Shown: positions 36,141 through 49,838 of the stretch, piece by piece | Position numbering within the stretch: position 1 is the stretch's first letter | How the letters are laid out: the number at the start of each line of letters is the position of its first letter | DNA from: Pithys albifrons albifrons | Taxonomy: Eukaryota; Chordata; Aves; Passeriformes; Thamnophilidae | NCBI RefSeq assembly: GCF_047495875.1 | Contig: NC_092460.1 | Coordinates: 34,203,054 to 34,267,053 of the forward strand | Direction of reading: 5' to 3' | DNA length: 64,000 nucleotides | Notes under the pieces: generated by a model | What the model was told of the DNA's origin: nothing | The model's input: only the letters and a program-made list of their open reading frames with translations | Database searches by the model: none | Position numbers and translations under genes: made by a program

Positions 36141-39100
36141 GGTATGTGGTTAGTCAGGCCAACATCAAGACTACAGAAATGCCGGTGCAGTTCAAGGTGT
36201 GGGCAGAGACATTTACTTACACTCTGACCTGTCTGACTGGTATCCACCCTGGCCCATATGGCCCAATAGAGTGATGCTCTGTCCACCTGCAGTGCTGGAA
36301 TACACTAACTTAGTTTGCTGACTTCCAATCTAGTCTGCCCATGCTGTTCCCTGCAGACTTGCCCCTTACTGAGAAATAACAGGTCAAGGTCAAAGCAGAA
36401 ATTCCAAGTGGTGTTATATTAAGTGCTATATTGATTGGTTGTTTTTATTTTCACATATAGAATCTTAAATAATGTATTATGATTCAATGTACCAAAATCT
36501 GGAAGTCATCACCAACTGCCCTGAACAGAAAGCAGGAAAGAGTTCTTCAGAGGAAAGAAGACTCCAGACTTTCGATGTGTCTACAATTTTTGAATCAAGA
36601 CAGATTTTTTACATCAGTCATGATTTTTGAAGACCTGGAATGACTACATGGTTAATGAAACATTTTTTCAATCTTAAAGGCCTGGTTTTCATCTTCAGTG
36701 ACAGAACAATACTAAATATCAGATGTTTTCTGGTTGGTCTGGGTTTTTTGCAAAGAATGTCATTTAAAAACTATTCAGATACTTCCAACTCCTAAAGTCA
36801 AGAAGTAGCAAAAACCTAATCACATGCACAGTGCTTCAATTTTAAAAGTCCATATACACACTTCCTGAGGATTCTGGGAAGTGTAGTCTCCTGGCCTACT
36901 TTTACCTCAAAATGTAGTAACTTCAAAACAAACCACCCAGCTATGTCTGTTGTTAAAAATGAGGCAAATATTTCTCCCTGAAATTATCTCCACAACTGAA
37001 GGGAGGAAAATCAAGTGAGCCTATTCCTCTAGTGTAAACAGATTATTCCCTTGCTTGAAGTGATGTAGCTGTCTCTCCCTGTTGCACAAATACATAAAAC
37101 AATGTATCTTATCTCTTTGCCAGGATACTGGGTAATGTCTCCAGGGCTGGCTATCAGCTGGTTTAATTGTAAGACAGTTTTACATTAGGCATTGGGAGAG
37201 GGGAATTTGGTAAGCACTGTGAGGAGGGCGGGGGAAGAAAATAGGTCAGATAGCTTATAAACATGCCAGAAACAGAGACTAATAGTTCTACTTTTTATTC
37301 TATAATAAAATTAATGTTGCCCCAGCAGCATGCTATTTGGTACATCCATCTAATTTATTAAACAAACAGGAAGACAAAGGATTAGCTGAAGATAGTTCTC
37401 CTGTGTATTTCTGAACTAGTTTCCCCATAATTAACAAAATTGATGATAAATATAATTTTGTTTTTACTTTCTGTTCGTTTTCACAAACAAACATGCTATA
37501 CAATATTACGACTGGAATAAAATCTGCTAAACTGATTATGAAACTACACATCTATGATTTATTCAAATATTTAGTAACAGCATTTTCCCTTTCCTTGCTT
37601 CCTTCACGTACTAAAAAGACAGGGCAAAACAGGAGGAGACATGCACAATTTCACCCACCAGAATTTTACATTAAACCCCACAATGCACACACAGCTCAGG
37701 CTGCATGTTCACACACAGCAAAGCAAACAGTGCAAAACAACATGAAAGGGGAAAAAACACTGGACAACTCTGAACAAAAGCAATCTCAAGTACAAAGACT
37801 TGAGATCTTTTTAAGATCTTTGCAAGCAGAGAGGAAAATAAGTACTTCAAAATGGGGGCAAAGTGAAGAGGGTCCTTTATAAACACTGACTCGAAGCCTT
37901 CAGACATTAAAGACTCAGATTACAGACTAACACTATAAACTCCCCCAAATCTCATCTCCTAAATGCTGGAATTAATTTTTCTCTTGTCACTGGGAGGTAC
38001 ATTTACTTGGTCAATCAAATCTGTCTAATTCTCTGCAAGAATTTGCAGCCTTTAGCACAGTTTGTGAAAGCAGCTCTGTAGTTCAGGGCCTTTCAAACTA
38101 TAAGAGAAGACAGAGGTAAACAGCCCTACTGCAGCAGGGAGAGTCCTGCAGAGAGGAAACCCAACAAAAGATGCATTATTCTATTAACAATGAGAAAACA
38201 GCTCTATGATTTCCTCTAATTTTTATTATTTATATTGGCTTGATGCCCAAAATCCCCAGAAGTCCTCCTGCATCTCAAAGCCTGAATGGAGCTTACAGAC
38301 AGAATTAAGAGACTACAGGTAAAACACATTTTTTCCTCTAAAAATACTGTGTTTGGCATTTGAAAATTTTTCTTTTCCCTGCCGTGCCTCACAGGCACAG
38401 TGGACAAATGTATTCAGTTTAAGATTCCCAAATTTATCATATCTGCTGCAATGACAGCATACTCACATGATGACGGTAGCCAAGATATCAGTGCTGATTC
38501 ATATCTGCATGAAACTCACTCTTCAGTTCATAAAATTCTTCTTATCTTTTTGCTAAGTTTGAGATCTGCTGGAATCTAAAGCTCAAAATGGAAAACTAAC
38601 AGCATGTGTCTATTCTGGAGCTGAGCTGGAAGAAAAAACTGAGTTCCACAGCTTTCCCCCAAAACAGTAACACATTCAGTTTTATTTATAACTCTCACCT
38701 ATTTTGGAAGTTTTTGTGAACCTGGCCTGACATTCAAATTGGTAATTCAGCTTAAAACTAGGGGAAACTCCTCTCCTTTTAGACCTCCATACAAATGCTT
38801 TGAAGAAGGTTAATACACAACAAAGATACTAATAGCATACCATGACAAAACACACGAATGTAACAAATTAATTAGTAAGTCTAAAAAGGAGTAAATAGAC
38901 AAAAATCTACTCTGAACAACTGTTTGTGTTAAACAGCAAACAGAAAAAGTGGAAGACAGTGTCTACATGTTGGAGATTACAAAAGGTTTTGAAACTGCAG
39001 TATGACTTTGGCATGGGTGACAGAGAGCTGTGAACATTTTCAAGGAGGTCCCACCAGACCTTGGAGCTAATGATCCTCTTTCAAATCTGTCTACTTCTTC

Positions 39101-40260
39101 CTTTTAATCTTCCTTTTCTGTTGCTTTTGCTTGAGAGAAAACAACAAGGCATGATGCTGTGGGAGAGACGCCAATGCTCAGCTCCTGCTGAGAAGAGGGG
39201 GGAAAAAAAAGATGTGTTGGAGCTGGAGCTGCTGAATCCTGCTCACTTGGTGTAAAGGAATTAAACAGCATCTCCCTTCACTAATTAAATTGGGCAAATT
39301 TGATTTACCTGGGTGAGAGATTGTCTTTCACTGGTACTGTGAAGTAAAATGACAGTGCATTTGAGGTAGAAAAAGATGTGTCAATTCAACTCCATTTCTG
39401 CCATAAGCAGCATCTGAGGGAGTTGGGAATTGCTCTGTTCGAGGTAGTGAGCCCCTCCACACCTGCCTTGGCTAGGAGATGCAGCATCTCCTCCACTGTG
39501 GGACATCTTGATTCCTCAGACCATGAGTCACAAACTTTTGGTGACAGAAAGAACAATTAGGTTTGGACTCCTTCTCCAAAAAATTTAAAAAAAATATATC
39601 TCATTTTTGAGCAAAGATCGGGGATACTGTATAAAACAGAATTTTCCAAATTTTCTGAATTTTAGCTTTCTACACCTGCTTCAGTTTTTTAATACTATTT
39701 TAAAATTGAGAGGATGAACAGCTATTTGCTGTTCTCCTGTCTCAGTCACAGAGCGCAGCAGAGAGTTCAGAAAGCTGGTATTTCTACCACATAGCACAAC
39801 TGCCATGAAGAACAAGCACCAAATTCAGTATTTAGTCCTAAACACTATTTTCCTAAAAAGAACTACTTCATAAATTGCAACAAAATTTAGCAAATACTCA
39901 ATCATATGCAAACCTCCGAAGTCCTCAAATTGCTTTTGAATAGGAAACAAAATACCATGATCCATATTAAACCCCCTAAAACCTGGAGTGCACAAAGAAG
40001 TGTTTTCTCTTAATCTGGTGTTTTAGCCATGGTCTCATACTTTCTTCATCTCCAAACACGGACTCGAAGTTTAAGTAATTTTGAGTTTGGGAGTTTTTGA
40101 AACATTGCTGCGGAAGATTCACCTTCTGTGTAAGTCCACAGCATCTGTATTTATACTTTGAGAATATTAATGTTATTCTGTTCAAAAGGAGAACTTTTTC
40201 TAAAACTGTCTTTTCCAAACCATGGAAAGCAGAAAAAATGATTGTAATGCATTTTCAGAA

Positions 40261-40275
40261 ACACACACACACACA
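40261..40275. repeat. short (AC)7 microsatellite
   Basis: Seven AC units. Confidence 0.85.
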
Positions 40276-41405
40276 TAACTGATAGCTAAAATTTTCTTTC
40301 ACCAACTCAGACCTAGACAACAGAGTAATTCCAAAGCCAAGAGCAGGATCCCAATTTTTGGGGCACCTCCACAAGCCAGTGTCCAGGCTCAAGCAATGCC
40401 AAACTCCTCCTCCACCTCCATGGGCACAGTGACAATTTGCATGGATAAGCAGAAGTATTCAGAAGCCGCTGGATTTCACATCCAGCTTTTCCCCTTCACC
40501 CCAGTCCCAAGGCAAGGCCACAGCAGAAAAGCAAGCAGGTCAGACAGAAGCATCCCACAGACCACCAGCTGGACTGCTCTGAGTTATTCCATCTTTAAGT
40601 GAGTATTTTCATCTTACTATTCCATGTAGGAAATTGCTTCCTTCTCTCCCTCCTTCCCTTCCTTTCCCAGTTATTCATGTAACTTTTTGGAGGCAAACAG
40701 GAAAGGGAGCCACACAGCCAGTGCTCACAGCAAGGCACTGTACAGGCTGTGTTCCTGCTCCCACTGGCAGTGTAAAACTCGGACAACAGAGCTATAGACC
40801 AGAGCCAGAAGTCTTGCTCCTCCACCTGGATTGCCAATGAAGCTCTGAGCTTCAAGACTACCCAGTCAAGTTGTACCCCTCCTTTGTGACACACAGGGAC
40901 ACAAGAGAAAGTGTTTTCCCTCTGAAGAACTTCCCCCCAGTTCAACCCCTCCCCACCTACAAACCGCACTGTGGGAGTAGATGGGCATTCCCAGGCATTT
41001 CACCCTTCCAACCCTGGCCCTGACCACCCACAAGGGAATGATGTCTCTGAGAGAGGGTGACCTTGATATTAAATGCTGCATGTCACAGAGAAGGAAGTGG
41101 AAATCAGAGAAAGAAAGGAAATGCATTCCCTCTTTCTCATATGTGCAAGTTATTTCTCCATGCCAGCCAATATAGAGGCTCCAGAACTTCAGTTTTCTTC
41201 ACTCTGGTTCAGTCCTCCTTTCCAAAAAGAAAGAGGCTTAATTTGAAGCTCAGTTCAGTCAGGAAAGAAAAACAGTCCTTCAGCTGCAATGATTTTCAAG
41301 CCATAGGTAGTTCTTTGGGGTTTCGGGTTTTCGTTGCATCTTTTACCCTGTGCCTGGACAAACATTTTCTCTCCCTTGGCTTTTTCAAGCCTCTTCCTCA
41401 CCCAC

Positions 41406-41446
41406 CCTTCAGTTCATACTCACCCAACCTTCAGTTCATACTCACA
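41406..41446. repeat. tandem duplication, 22-bp period
   Basis: CCTTCAGTTCATACTCAC occurs at 41406-41423 and again at 41428-41445 with no differences, followed by one further partial base match. Confidence 0.9.
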
Positions 41447-42595
41447 TGGCTGCTTTAATGAGCCCTTTCCTTCAGAACAAGCTGTTTTAATATTTCTGTT
41501 TTATTCATTTTTTTCAATTCCATCCAACTAAACAAACTTAGAAATCCAATGGTAATTATTTTCAGCACTACTAAGATCAAAACAAAGTTTCTCAATGCAT
41601 TCAAAATGAGCATCTGATCTATTTAACAAAAAGGGAAAAAAACCCAAAACCAAACCAAAAATCCACCACATAATTGTAAGAATCTTACCTTTAGTTCTGA
41701 CCAAACTACACAGGAAAAATCTTAACTTCGGTTATCATGCAATATGCAAATTTCAAGATGATATTTTAGCTGATGTTGAAGCATGTGGCAGAAAACCTGG
41801 CTTACAGAAAAAGGCCAGCTTGCCAGTAAGGCTTGTGTGCCTGCTACTACAGAGATGTAGACAAAAGAGGTATCTGAGGTTCTGCAAAACCTAAATGAAC
41901 AGACGTAATTTATCTAAGTCCTTGACAGCCCACACAGTACAAAGGAGAGGTCTTAGGGCAGCAAGAGGGGGAAGTCTTTACAAATACAGCACAATTTTTG
42001 TACCTTTGTATTCCACAGATGGGCAGTATTGCTTTCAAAGGTTGAATGCTTTTGACTAGGAATGAAGAATACGACAGTTGTGATTTTATTTTGTTTGCCA
42101 TTAATAAAACTGCTTAAGTGATCCTTGCTTTTGCTTGGGTCTCCTTTGGAGCCTCCCATCCCAACACGCTGCCATTCTCTATTTTACACTTGTTGCATAA
42201 TTGGCAAATACTAAACAAACTAGTAAGAGGCTGTGCAAAGGTGAACACTCTACACCCAGCTCCCAGTGATTCCCAGCCTCATGAAAGCCAGCAGGCAGTT
42301 ATTATACACCTTGGGAATAGCATTCTCTTTCAAAAAGAGATGGCTGTCCTTCCAATATTGTTACTATTGTTGGAGGGCACATTCAATTTATTAATCTGGG
42401 GGTGAGAATATGTCAGGAGGGAAAAAGAGAAACAAATTCCTATTTTTTAAAGTGCTACAAAATGGTCTGAGGCAGTTGCAGGTCAGCACCACTTCAAACT
42501 GTTGCTGCATTAGTTTTGATTTACCTGTGGAGCACCATGGAGTAAAACCTTCGCCTTCCAAACAAAACAAACCTATACTGATATCAGAAAAGAGT

Positions 42596-42621
42596 GGGGG
42601 GTGAGGGGAGGAGGGGAGGGG
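42596..42621 (+). other. G-quadruplex-forming motif
   Basis: Four runs of at least four G (42596-42601, 42605-42608, 42613-42616, 42618-42621) are separated by loops of 3, 4 and 1 bases. This fits the standard intramolecular G-quadruplex rule on the plus strand. It lies about 175 bases before the X-box-like palindrome, so this region may be regulatory; that is inference. Confidence 0.7.
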
Positions 42622-42689
42622 TAGAAAAATAACAGCCACTGGCCTGCCCTTTAACCTTTCTAACAGAGCTGGTGGCCGCAATGAAGCTT

Positions 42690-42910
42690 AATCAATGCAA
42701 TGGAAGTGACATTTCGCAGTCAAATCAAATTAAATGGAAATGAAAGGAAAATCTGAGGTCCAACCTAAAGGCTGTTCCCTCTTGCACTGAGGTCATTGCC
42801 ATGGCAACTAAATGCTACAAATGTGTAGAGTAAATCCTTAACAAATCTGTAGAAAGCATGTCCAATTGAATATGATAGTTCCTGTCACTGTACTTTGTAC
42901 CTTTCAAAAG
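42690..42910. promoter_or_regulatory. candidate regulatory element with an RFX X-box-like palindrome
   Basis: This repeat-free block contains ATTGCCATGGCAAC at 42795-42808, one base from the full palindromic RFX-family X-box GTTGCCATGGCAAC. Around it are ATCAATGCAATGG, several AAATTAAAT-type cores and CCAATTGAAT. No open frame of note crosses it. It may be a conserved enhancer, judged from motif content alone. Confidence 0.35.
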
Positions 42911-45709
42911 AAAGAGAGAAAATAAAACAAAGCACATCTTACAGCCCGTGTAGCAGAAAAGAAGTTCTGCCAGCAAGTACATGGCACAGCAGCCAACTTA
43001 ATCTTTCCCTTCTGCTTGGACATGGAGAAACCAAACAGCTTTACTGTAAGACAGCAAGTGGGTAACTATGGACAGAGACCATATTAAGTGGATTAAGGCA
43101 TGGTGTGTTACATTTTTCAGTCTTGCTTCAACTGGAGGGCTGAGGTCTGCAGAAACTTCCTTGTATCATTGCAAACGCATTTAGCCGTGGCTGAGAGCAG
43201 TTCCTACTGCAGATTGCCCACAGCTTTGAACATCCCACCCAGCTTCAGCACGTACCTCCCTCACCCTTCTGCCTTTGCCTGGCATGAGAAGGCTTCTTTC
43301 TTAGAGGGCTTGGGATAGCAAAGGGCTGATCAGATTTGCTAAAAAAAATCAGGGATGCTCCCACTTTTGTGCTTGTAGTCCTTTCTGTGTCCAACCACAA
43401 GACTCATCTTGCAGTGCGTCTGAAGCAGCTGCCCCCTCACATTCCCTGCCTGGGCACAAAGGATGCTGAGAAAGGGGGCATCAACCCACTTTGCCCTCTA
43501 TGCCCTCCAGTGTCAAGGGCAGCCCTCACCCCTATTCCCTCTGCATCAGCTCCAACCGACACACGGGCAAACTCCCCACCCTGTGTGCCTCTGTAGAGAA
43601 TTAAAAGTAATTACCAATTCCTACTGCCACTCAAGGAGTATATTTCACTCCTCAGCCTAACAGCTTCTGACAATGAAGGGCAAGAACCACATCTAAACAC
43701 AACAGCCACACACTCATTCTTACTCTGCTATTTAATGCCAACATTTCCACCTGTGTAAGCAAAGAGATGGAGAGGGGGAAAGGCACCATGCAGGATATGG
43801 GATTTTTCTTTTTCTTGTGAGATGTGGAAGACTTTGCATACTGAGCTGTGACCTTCCCCAAACTTGCAATTTATCTGAGCTGCATAAGGTGGCAACCATT
43901 ATCCCCTTCTTGAAGACGGTGAAGTTTTGATTCTGCTGTAGTGATGCAGTCACTGTGCATTATGGCAGATCTCAAGAGATTATATGCCCTGGGCCAGCAC
44001 GGGCTGGGAGTATTACAAATCTGATATGAGGTGACATTTTCTACTCAAATACATACAGCCGCAGGACATCACACACCTTCCTGCATGAATAGCAATACAC
44101 ACTAATGAACTAATTTCTGGGGGGAAATTGTTACTTCCCAAGTGGGTGGGGGAGGAGACTACTCTGACACTTCAACCAGAAAAAGATTCTGGTTTTCTTG
44201 CAATCTTTTGTTGTATATTTTCACTTTTTCCAAACAGTGCTACTTCACGTAGCCATACACAGCATCTTCAGGCCAGGTCATTCAGTTGGGATCACTGTGC
44301 AATATATCTTACAACACATACATGAAGTCACAGAGTGGTACATCAGGATACGTGGCCCTCTGCAAAGGAACGACTCACAGCATCCACATGCCCCATTGTG
44401 CTCACAGGAGATATCCATTACACATAAGGAAATAAATTTACACTGAATTTATTTGGGTATTATATTCACTCAATATTGCTGGATATTCTAATTTAGGATA
44501 GCAAGGCCCTCCTTTTCATCACACATAAGAGTGATATTTACAGATAATTTCACATTCCTTTTACCCTTTAAATGCTGTTTGTGGTCAGTCACTCATGATC
44601 CTGTTAGTTGAAAATGCAGTCAAAAATTTGGCTGGCAGACCAGGCAAGATGCTTGTGCTGGAAGAGTTGAAGTGACAGTTCACTGTAAAATATACATAAG
44701 CTCTGACTCAGAAACACAAAAGGCCAAAGAAAATTGCCTTTAAATTACCACTATTGTGGTCAGTCTTGAGCTTCCATGGAAAAAATAAAGTGAAAAACTA
44801 TCTCAGAGGACCAGGTAGATCAGGGAAGCAGTAAATTAATTTATAGAGAGGGGACATATCAGGACAAAGCTGCAGGCACAAGCACTGAATGGTAAGATGA
44901 GTGTTTTACCCATACAAGTGGTTTCTTAAACTTGTCAATCAAAACCTTATGTGCTTCTTCTAATACCAACTCTACATTTTAGGGGATTTACAATCTAGAA
45001 ATTTGCTCTGTCTCATAGAAAGGTTCTGTGAAATGCAGCTGGACTGGCAGTCAGGTAAACAACATCACTCACATCCCACCAGAATATTTTATCAGAGTAC
45101 AATCGAGTATTTAACCCTTAGGTTCTTAATCTTTGCTTTGGGTTATAAGAAATAATGAGGGTGTGACAAAGAATGGAACATTACAGAGCAGAACCAGGGA
45201 AGAGGAGGAAAAGTGAAAGTCACTAAACTACATAAAGAGATTAAATGCTGCAAAGAGACCAGTATTTCTATCTTATCAACAGTCCTTTCACTCAGTTGTT
45301 CTTATGAAAAAGAGAAGCAAAGTCCTGTAGGAACTAACAGTTAGTGAGTGTCCCACTGATTCAGAATTATATGCCATGAAATCACTTAATAGAATCTCAC
45401 ATTTGTTATAGAATTCAGTATTAATAACAAATAAAACAATAAAAATTTCCTGAATTTTTAGATAAATATCCATTGGAACTGACTTATTATGCCTTGGTCT
45501 TGCCCTCATAAATAAAAGGAGCATTTCAAAAAGCAGAATCTGCAATGTGATGGGCACTGACAAAGCAAGGAAGGATTCTGAAACAATTTTATGGCTTTTT
45601 GCATTACTGTTTGATACATATTTTCTCATGTTATTTCTTTTATATCATTTTTGAGATCTAACAACTGCTTTTAATAAGCAACCGTTATTGCAAACATATA
45701 ATTATACTA

Positions 45710-45823
45710 GGCCACAATCCAACAAAGCACTTAAAAGCACAGATTAAAGACACTGAAAACAATGGGATTATTTATATGCTTAAGGTTAAGCATCTGCTGA
45801 AGGACTTGGATGGATCAAAGCCC
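45710..45823. repeat. ancient palindromic amniote repeat
   Basis: ccacaatccaacaaagcact, followed by taaaagc, then caatgggatta, then tatgcttaaggttaagcatc and gatggatcaaagcccc. The inverted 'aaagcacttaa...' and 'ttaaggttaagcat' arms around a 'caatggga' centre are typical of a widespread old reptile/bird repeat. It shares its words with 24553-24642. Confidence 0.5.
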
Positions 45824-46287
45824 CATTTCTGTTACATCTACAGACAAAATATTGTATATGTTAATTAAACATAAAATATATGTAAATTAACTGGCACATG
45901 AAAAATAGCACTTCAATAACTGTTTATACCCCTATACAATTTGTAATCATAGAATATTCCAGTTAGTCAATACCAAGAATAACTGCTAATATCAGCCATT
46001 TCATCACAAAGTGAAATATTCCTGGAACTGAACAATTACAAAATAACTTGCCATAAGAGACTTCCCTTCATAAACCACCTCCTGACTAAGAAGTTCATGT
46101 TCTGAGGCAAAAAGGAGAAAGTGGAGAGAAAGTACATCTCATTTATCTTCAGATTGCAATAATTCAACACAAACCTTGATTTATTAACTGTCTTTTTTTT
46201 TAATCAAATTAGTTTTTTTGTTTTTTGCAAATAGTGCCTAATAACCTTATTTTATCAAGATTTCTTCTTTTTTCTTTTTTATTGAAT

Positions 46288-46366
46288 AATTCCTTGTTCT
46301 TGAATTAAGGATGAAAAGGGTCATAAAAATTCCTTGTTCTTGAATTAAGGATGAAAAGGGTCATAA
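46288..46366. repeat. perfect tandem duplication, 40-bp period
   Basis: A 39-base unit starting AATTCCTTGTTCTTGAATTA occurs at 46288-46326 and again at 46328-46366 without any difference. The unit contains a small inverted repeat (TCCTT ... AAGGA). Perfect identity suggests a recent duplication or gene-conversion-maintained copies. Confidence 0.95.
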
Positions 46367-48269
46367 TGCTTGACTTCCATTTTCTCCAGAATTCTTATGT
46401 TTAAGTGTATACCATTTCTTCTGTTCTGTTCACTATTAAAAAAAACAACACATTGACTAAAAAACCCTGCAAATAATTTTTTCTACTCTTAATTACTGTT
46501 TCATTTATATTAAATATTTTCAATAAATATACCAGTTTTAATGATATTTCATTTTGAAAAACCTAGAAAAGACCTCTTGATAAAGTTGGAAATTTTCCAT
46601 TCTAATCATTACCCTTAAAAGCTCTATTTTATATATAAAAAGGCAAATTACCATATGAAAATTTCTTTTACCTGATTCTTCTTTTTAATTTTATGTTGTT
46701 AAAACAGAAAAGGAACCCTTTATTTTATCTCAGTACAATGTTTTGACTGATCAAACCAAAAAAAACTTTCTAAAAACGTTTCTCCACTGGAAATTGCAAA
46801 TGTATTTAATTTCTCTTTAATTTGGAAATTACAAGTGCACAACATTAAAAAAAAATGTGAATCCATCAGAGCATCACTAAAACTTGTAGTACTTTCAATT
46901 TGTTTTCATATTCACTTCCTCTGGTCTCTCTGGTTTGTTTTGTTTTTTTTCCCCTTGCCTTGAGTCTACACAGACTGTGGAACAAACAGAATATTATTAC
47001 TACCTTAATCTTCCATAATGGAAAGTACATTTTCTTCAATATTTTAATATGAAATTGTGTATGGTTTAATATTGAAATATAACCACAGGAAAAAGTGTTA
47101 ATTGCCTTATGTATTTAAATTAAACATCCTTGGAGAATTATAACCAAGAATTGCACTCAATGTAAAGTTTTAAATGAAAGAAAAACCCATAAAATGGTTT
47201 GATCACACCTTCTTTTAATCAAATTTATGCCAGCTCACTGACTTAGCTTATGACTTGACGTCAGTTTTGATTTTTCTCTATGCAAATAAGGATTTCGCTT
47301 GAATCCTTCAATAATGACCAACAGATAAAAAGGAGGAGAAATAATGACATACCCGAATAATCAGCTACTTCTGGAAATATTGGGTCAATTAGGCCTTGTA
47401 TCAGTATAGAGAAGAATTTAACATCAAAATGGCAAACTCGGGATGCAGCAGAAACTTCAGTGATGGAGTATGTGCATTCAAGGGAAAGTAAATTCTGGAA
47501 ACTTCACTGCAGTTCCCAGCTCTCCAGTGGTGACAGGAACAGATGATCTTATGATTAATGTCCAACTCCAATTTTTTGCTAGTCCTAGTCGCTACCAAAT
47601 AAAAAAAAACCAGACCTTTAAAACTTCTGAAATGAGCACCTTCTGTCACAGTAATTAAGAAGAAAGCAACCAGAATTTTCACTAACTATTTGAAATGTCA
47701 TTCGTTTTTTTCAACGTGTTTTTTCATTTAGAAGGACACAGTGTCATTCACATTAAGATGGCAGGTCTAGAGATAAGAATCACACTATCACAGCTTTACC
47801 ATCAATATTCTTAATCCTTTTCTTTCCAAAGCAAAGCTAGACTACACTGACAGATTTTTGTGGGTATCTTTTTTCCCCAGACATTAGGAACGAATACCAA
47901 GCAGTGATGGAGGCAAAGAAAAAAACTGAGGAACTGTCCTTTTTCTGATTTGAAGGGATGACAAAATATCCAGTCCTTTCACAGCATTAGAGAGTTAGTG
48001 CTGAAACATCTGAATGCGACTAGAGAAGTACATCTCAACTGTTTTGTGTACCACAGATGTACTGTTTAAGCCATCAAAAAAAAAAAAGAAGAAAAATGGA
48101 AACAAGGGAATACAAAAGCGAGGGAAACTTCTTCAGCAAGTTAAAGCACTCTTAATAAGTAACAACATGACATTAGTCATTAAGAAACAAGAACTCTAAA
48201 TAATGCATTCAGAACCTATAGATCTAAACCAGAAGATAACAAAGCCTCATAAATCTGTTTGTTCATTAA

Positions 48270-48550
48270 GTTAAAAAAAGCCAGACTTTGTGTTGCTATC
48301 ATGTCAGCTGGCACCAAACTGTACGCAATTTAGTGCAACTACAAAGTGAAGCCCATAGTCTACAATGGCAGGGTTTTTGATCATGCTAATTAACAGCCAT
48401 TTTGTTTAAAATAAACAGATACGACTCTAATTGCCTTTTTTACATAAGAAAGGGAAGATCTTAAAAGTGAAAGCATGCAAAAGGAAAGATCAGACAGTCG
48501 CCTTTCAGACTGATAAGCAAACTCTGTGTGAAATGAGCGCAAATGAAGTT
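48270..48550. promoter_or_regulatory. candidate conserved non-coding element
   Basis: A repeat-free block with a TGATCATGCTAATTAACAGC cluster near 48377-48396 and further TAAT and AAAATAAAC cores. There are no convincing coding frames. Conservation and function are inferred, not shown. Confidence 0.2.
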
Positions 48551-49838
48551 TGAGACACTCTGGATTGACAGCAGGGAGACAGCAAAGCAAGAGGAGGAAT
48601 GGCTTCCAAAGGTGGAAAGGCATGGCCACTGCTCCTTCCAGAAGGAAAAGGTCTATTTCAGATTCTTATTCTCTCTGGTTTCTCTGTCTTCTGAGCACCT
48701 GCTGCACACAAGGAGTTTCATCCACTGCAGGGCCAGGTCTGCACCAGCCTTATATCTTGTGAAATCTTCAGATGGCACAAGGAGGCTGGTTAGCTTCTCT
48801 ATACAGAATCTGACTGGAAAGTAAAATGTTGTAGAAAAGGAAGGAAAGAACCAAGAAAGAGGGAGATCTCTGTGCCTGCATCTAACCCAGGCACCAGAAG
48901 ACCATTCAGGTTTCTGAAAAGTCCTGGTAAGCAACTTGCAGGGCAAGTTCTGGGAAACAATACAGTTTTCTGGCTAACTTCAGTGAGCCTGAGCTGCAGC
49001 CTGGAGTTACAGTGAAGACAACAGGTTTTGGGTATTCATTTTTTGCCTCAGTGTTGGTTACTTCTATGAGATAAATTCTATTTATTGCTTTTCAAACCTG
49101 GCTTCAAAACTGCTTTTCAAATGCATCATAACATGTAACCCTGTAGAGTAAGGCAGTGAAGTAAAACATTATCTATTTATGTAAAAATGTTCGTTCACCC
49201 TTCTCCCCACTAATAAAATTGATACTCCCTCTCCAAAAAAACCCCACCCCAGCAGGTTTTAGGATGCAAGCAAAGGTTATTGCCACTCAAGAATGCCTTC
49301 CTGCACTTCAAGTGTGCAACATCCCCACACTCAGTAAGAAATTCTCTGCTGTAGCAACTTGTAGCATCCTTTCCCAGCAGCACAAATTCCTGCATGTAAC
49401 AGCACATTCTCACTCATCTACACGGGCTTCCTCAGTACTTCAGAGATAAGAGCAAGGTCCTTCTTTTCAGGGCATCATATGGACTGCATGTTTCCAAAAT
49501 ATCCTTGAAAGGTCCAAAATCACAGTGAATTGCTCTACTTAGGCACAGCAGGCTTTTATGCCATCATGGTAAGGGTATACCAGGAGGCTGAGTTCTTGCA
49601 GGACCTGCTCAAAGACCTCACAGCAGCTCTAATTGAAATACATGTGTGTGTGTGGCTTGGCTTCGCAAATGAAGATTTGGGAAGGGCTGTCCCCACATGG
49701 GTGTGCCCTTCCAGCCTGCGCAGTGGATTTTAGGTGAGGCTCAGCGTGAGCAGAACTGGCCCCACCATTTAAGTCCTGAGGTTCATCTGCCATGGCCGAG
49801 CAAGCTTGGACAGTGCCAGTGAAGTCCTCAGGACTAGA

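Larger units (their letters stand above)
36141..45709. other. unassigned non-coding DNA
   Basis: No coding gene recognised. It carries a 22-bp tandem duplication (41406-41446), a G-quadruplex motif (42596-42621) and an RFX X-box-like palindrome (42795-42808). Open frames of 129 codons (37493-37882) and 133 codons (41057-41458) show no domain, and overlap equally open frames on the other strand. Confidence 0.5.

Noticed and set aside
37493..37882. 129-codon plus-strand frame
   Set aside because: No domain, no coding-like composition, no splice context, and an open frame on the other strand over the same bases.
41057..41458. 133-codon plus-strand frame
   Set aside because: It ends inside a recent tandem duplication and has no recognisable protein features.
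43885..43930. Possible MIR reverse complement (ccattatccccttcttgaag)
   Set aside because: Only one short word agrees; the rest of the MIR body is missing.
45946..45975. aatcatagaatattccagtt, resembling a CR1 tail
   Set aside because: Similarity stops after about 16 bases and the following conserved CR1 words are absent.
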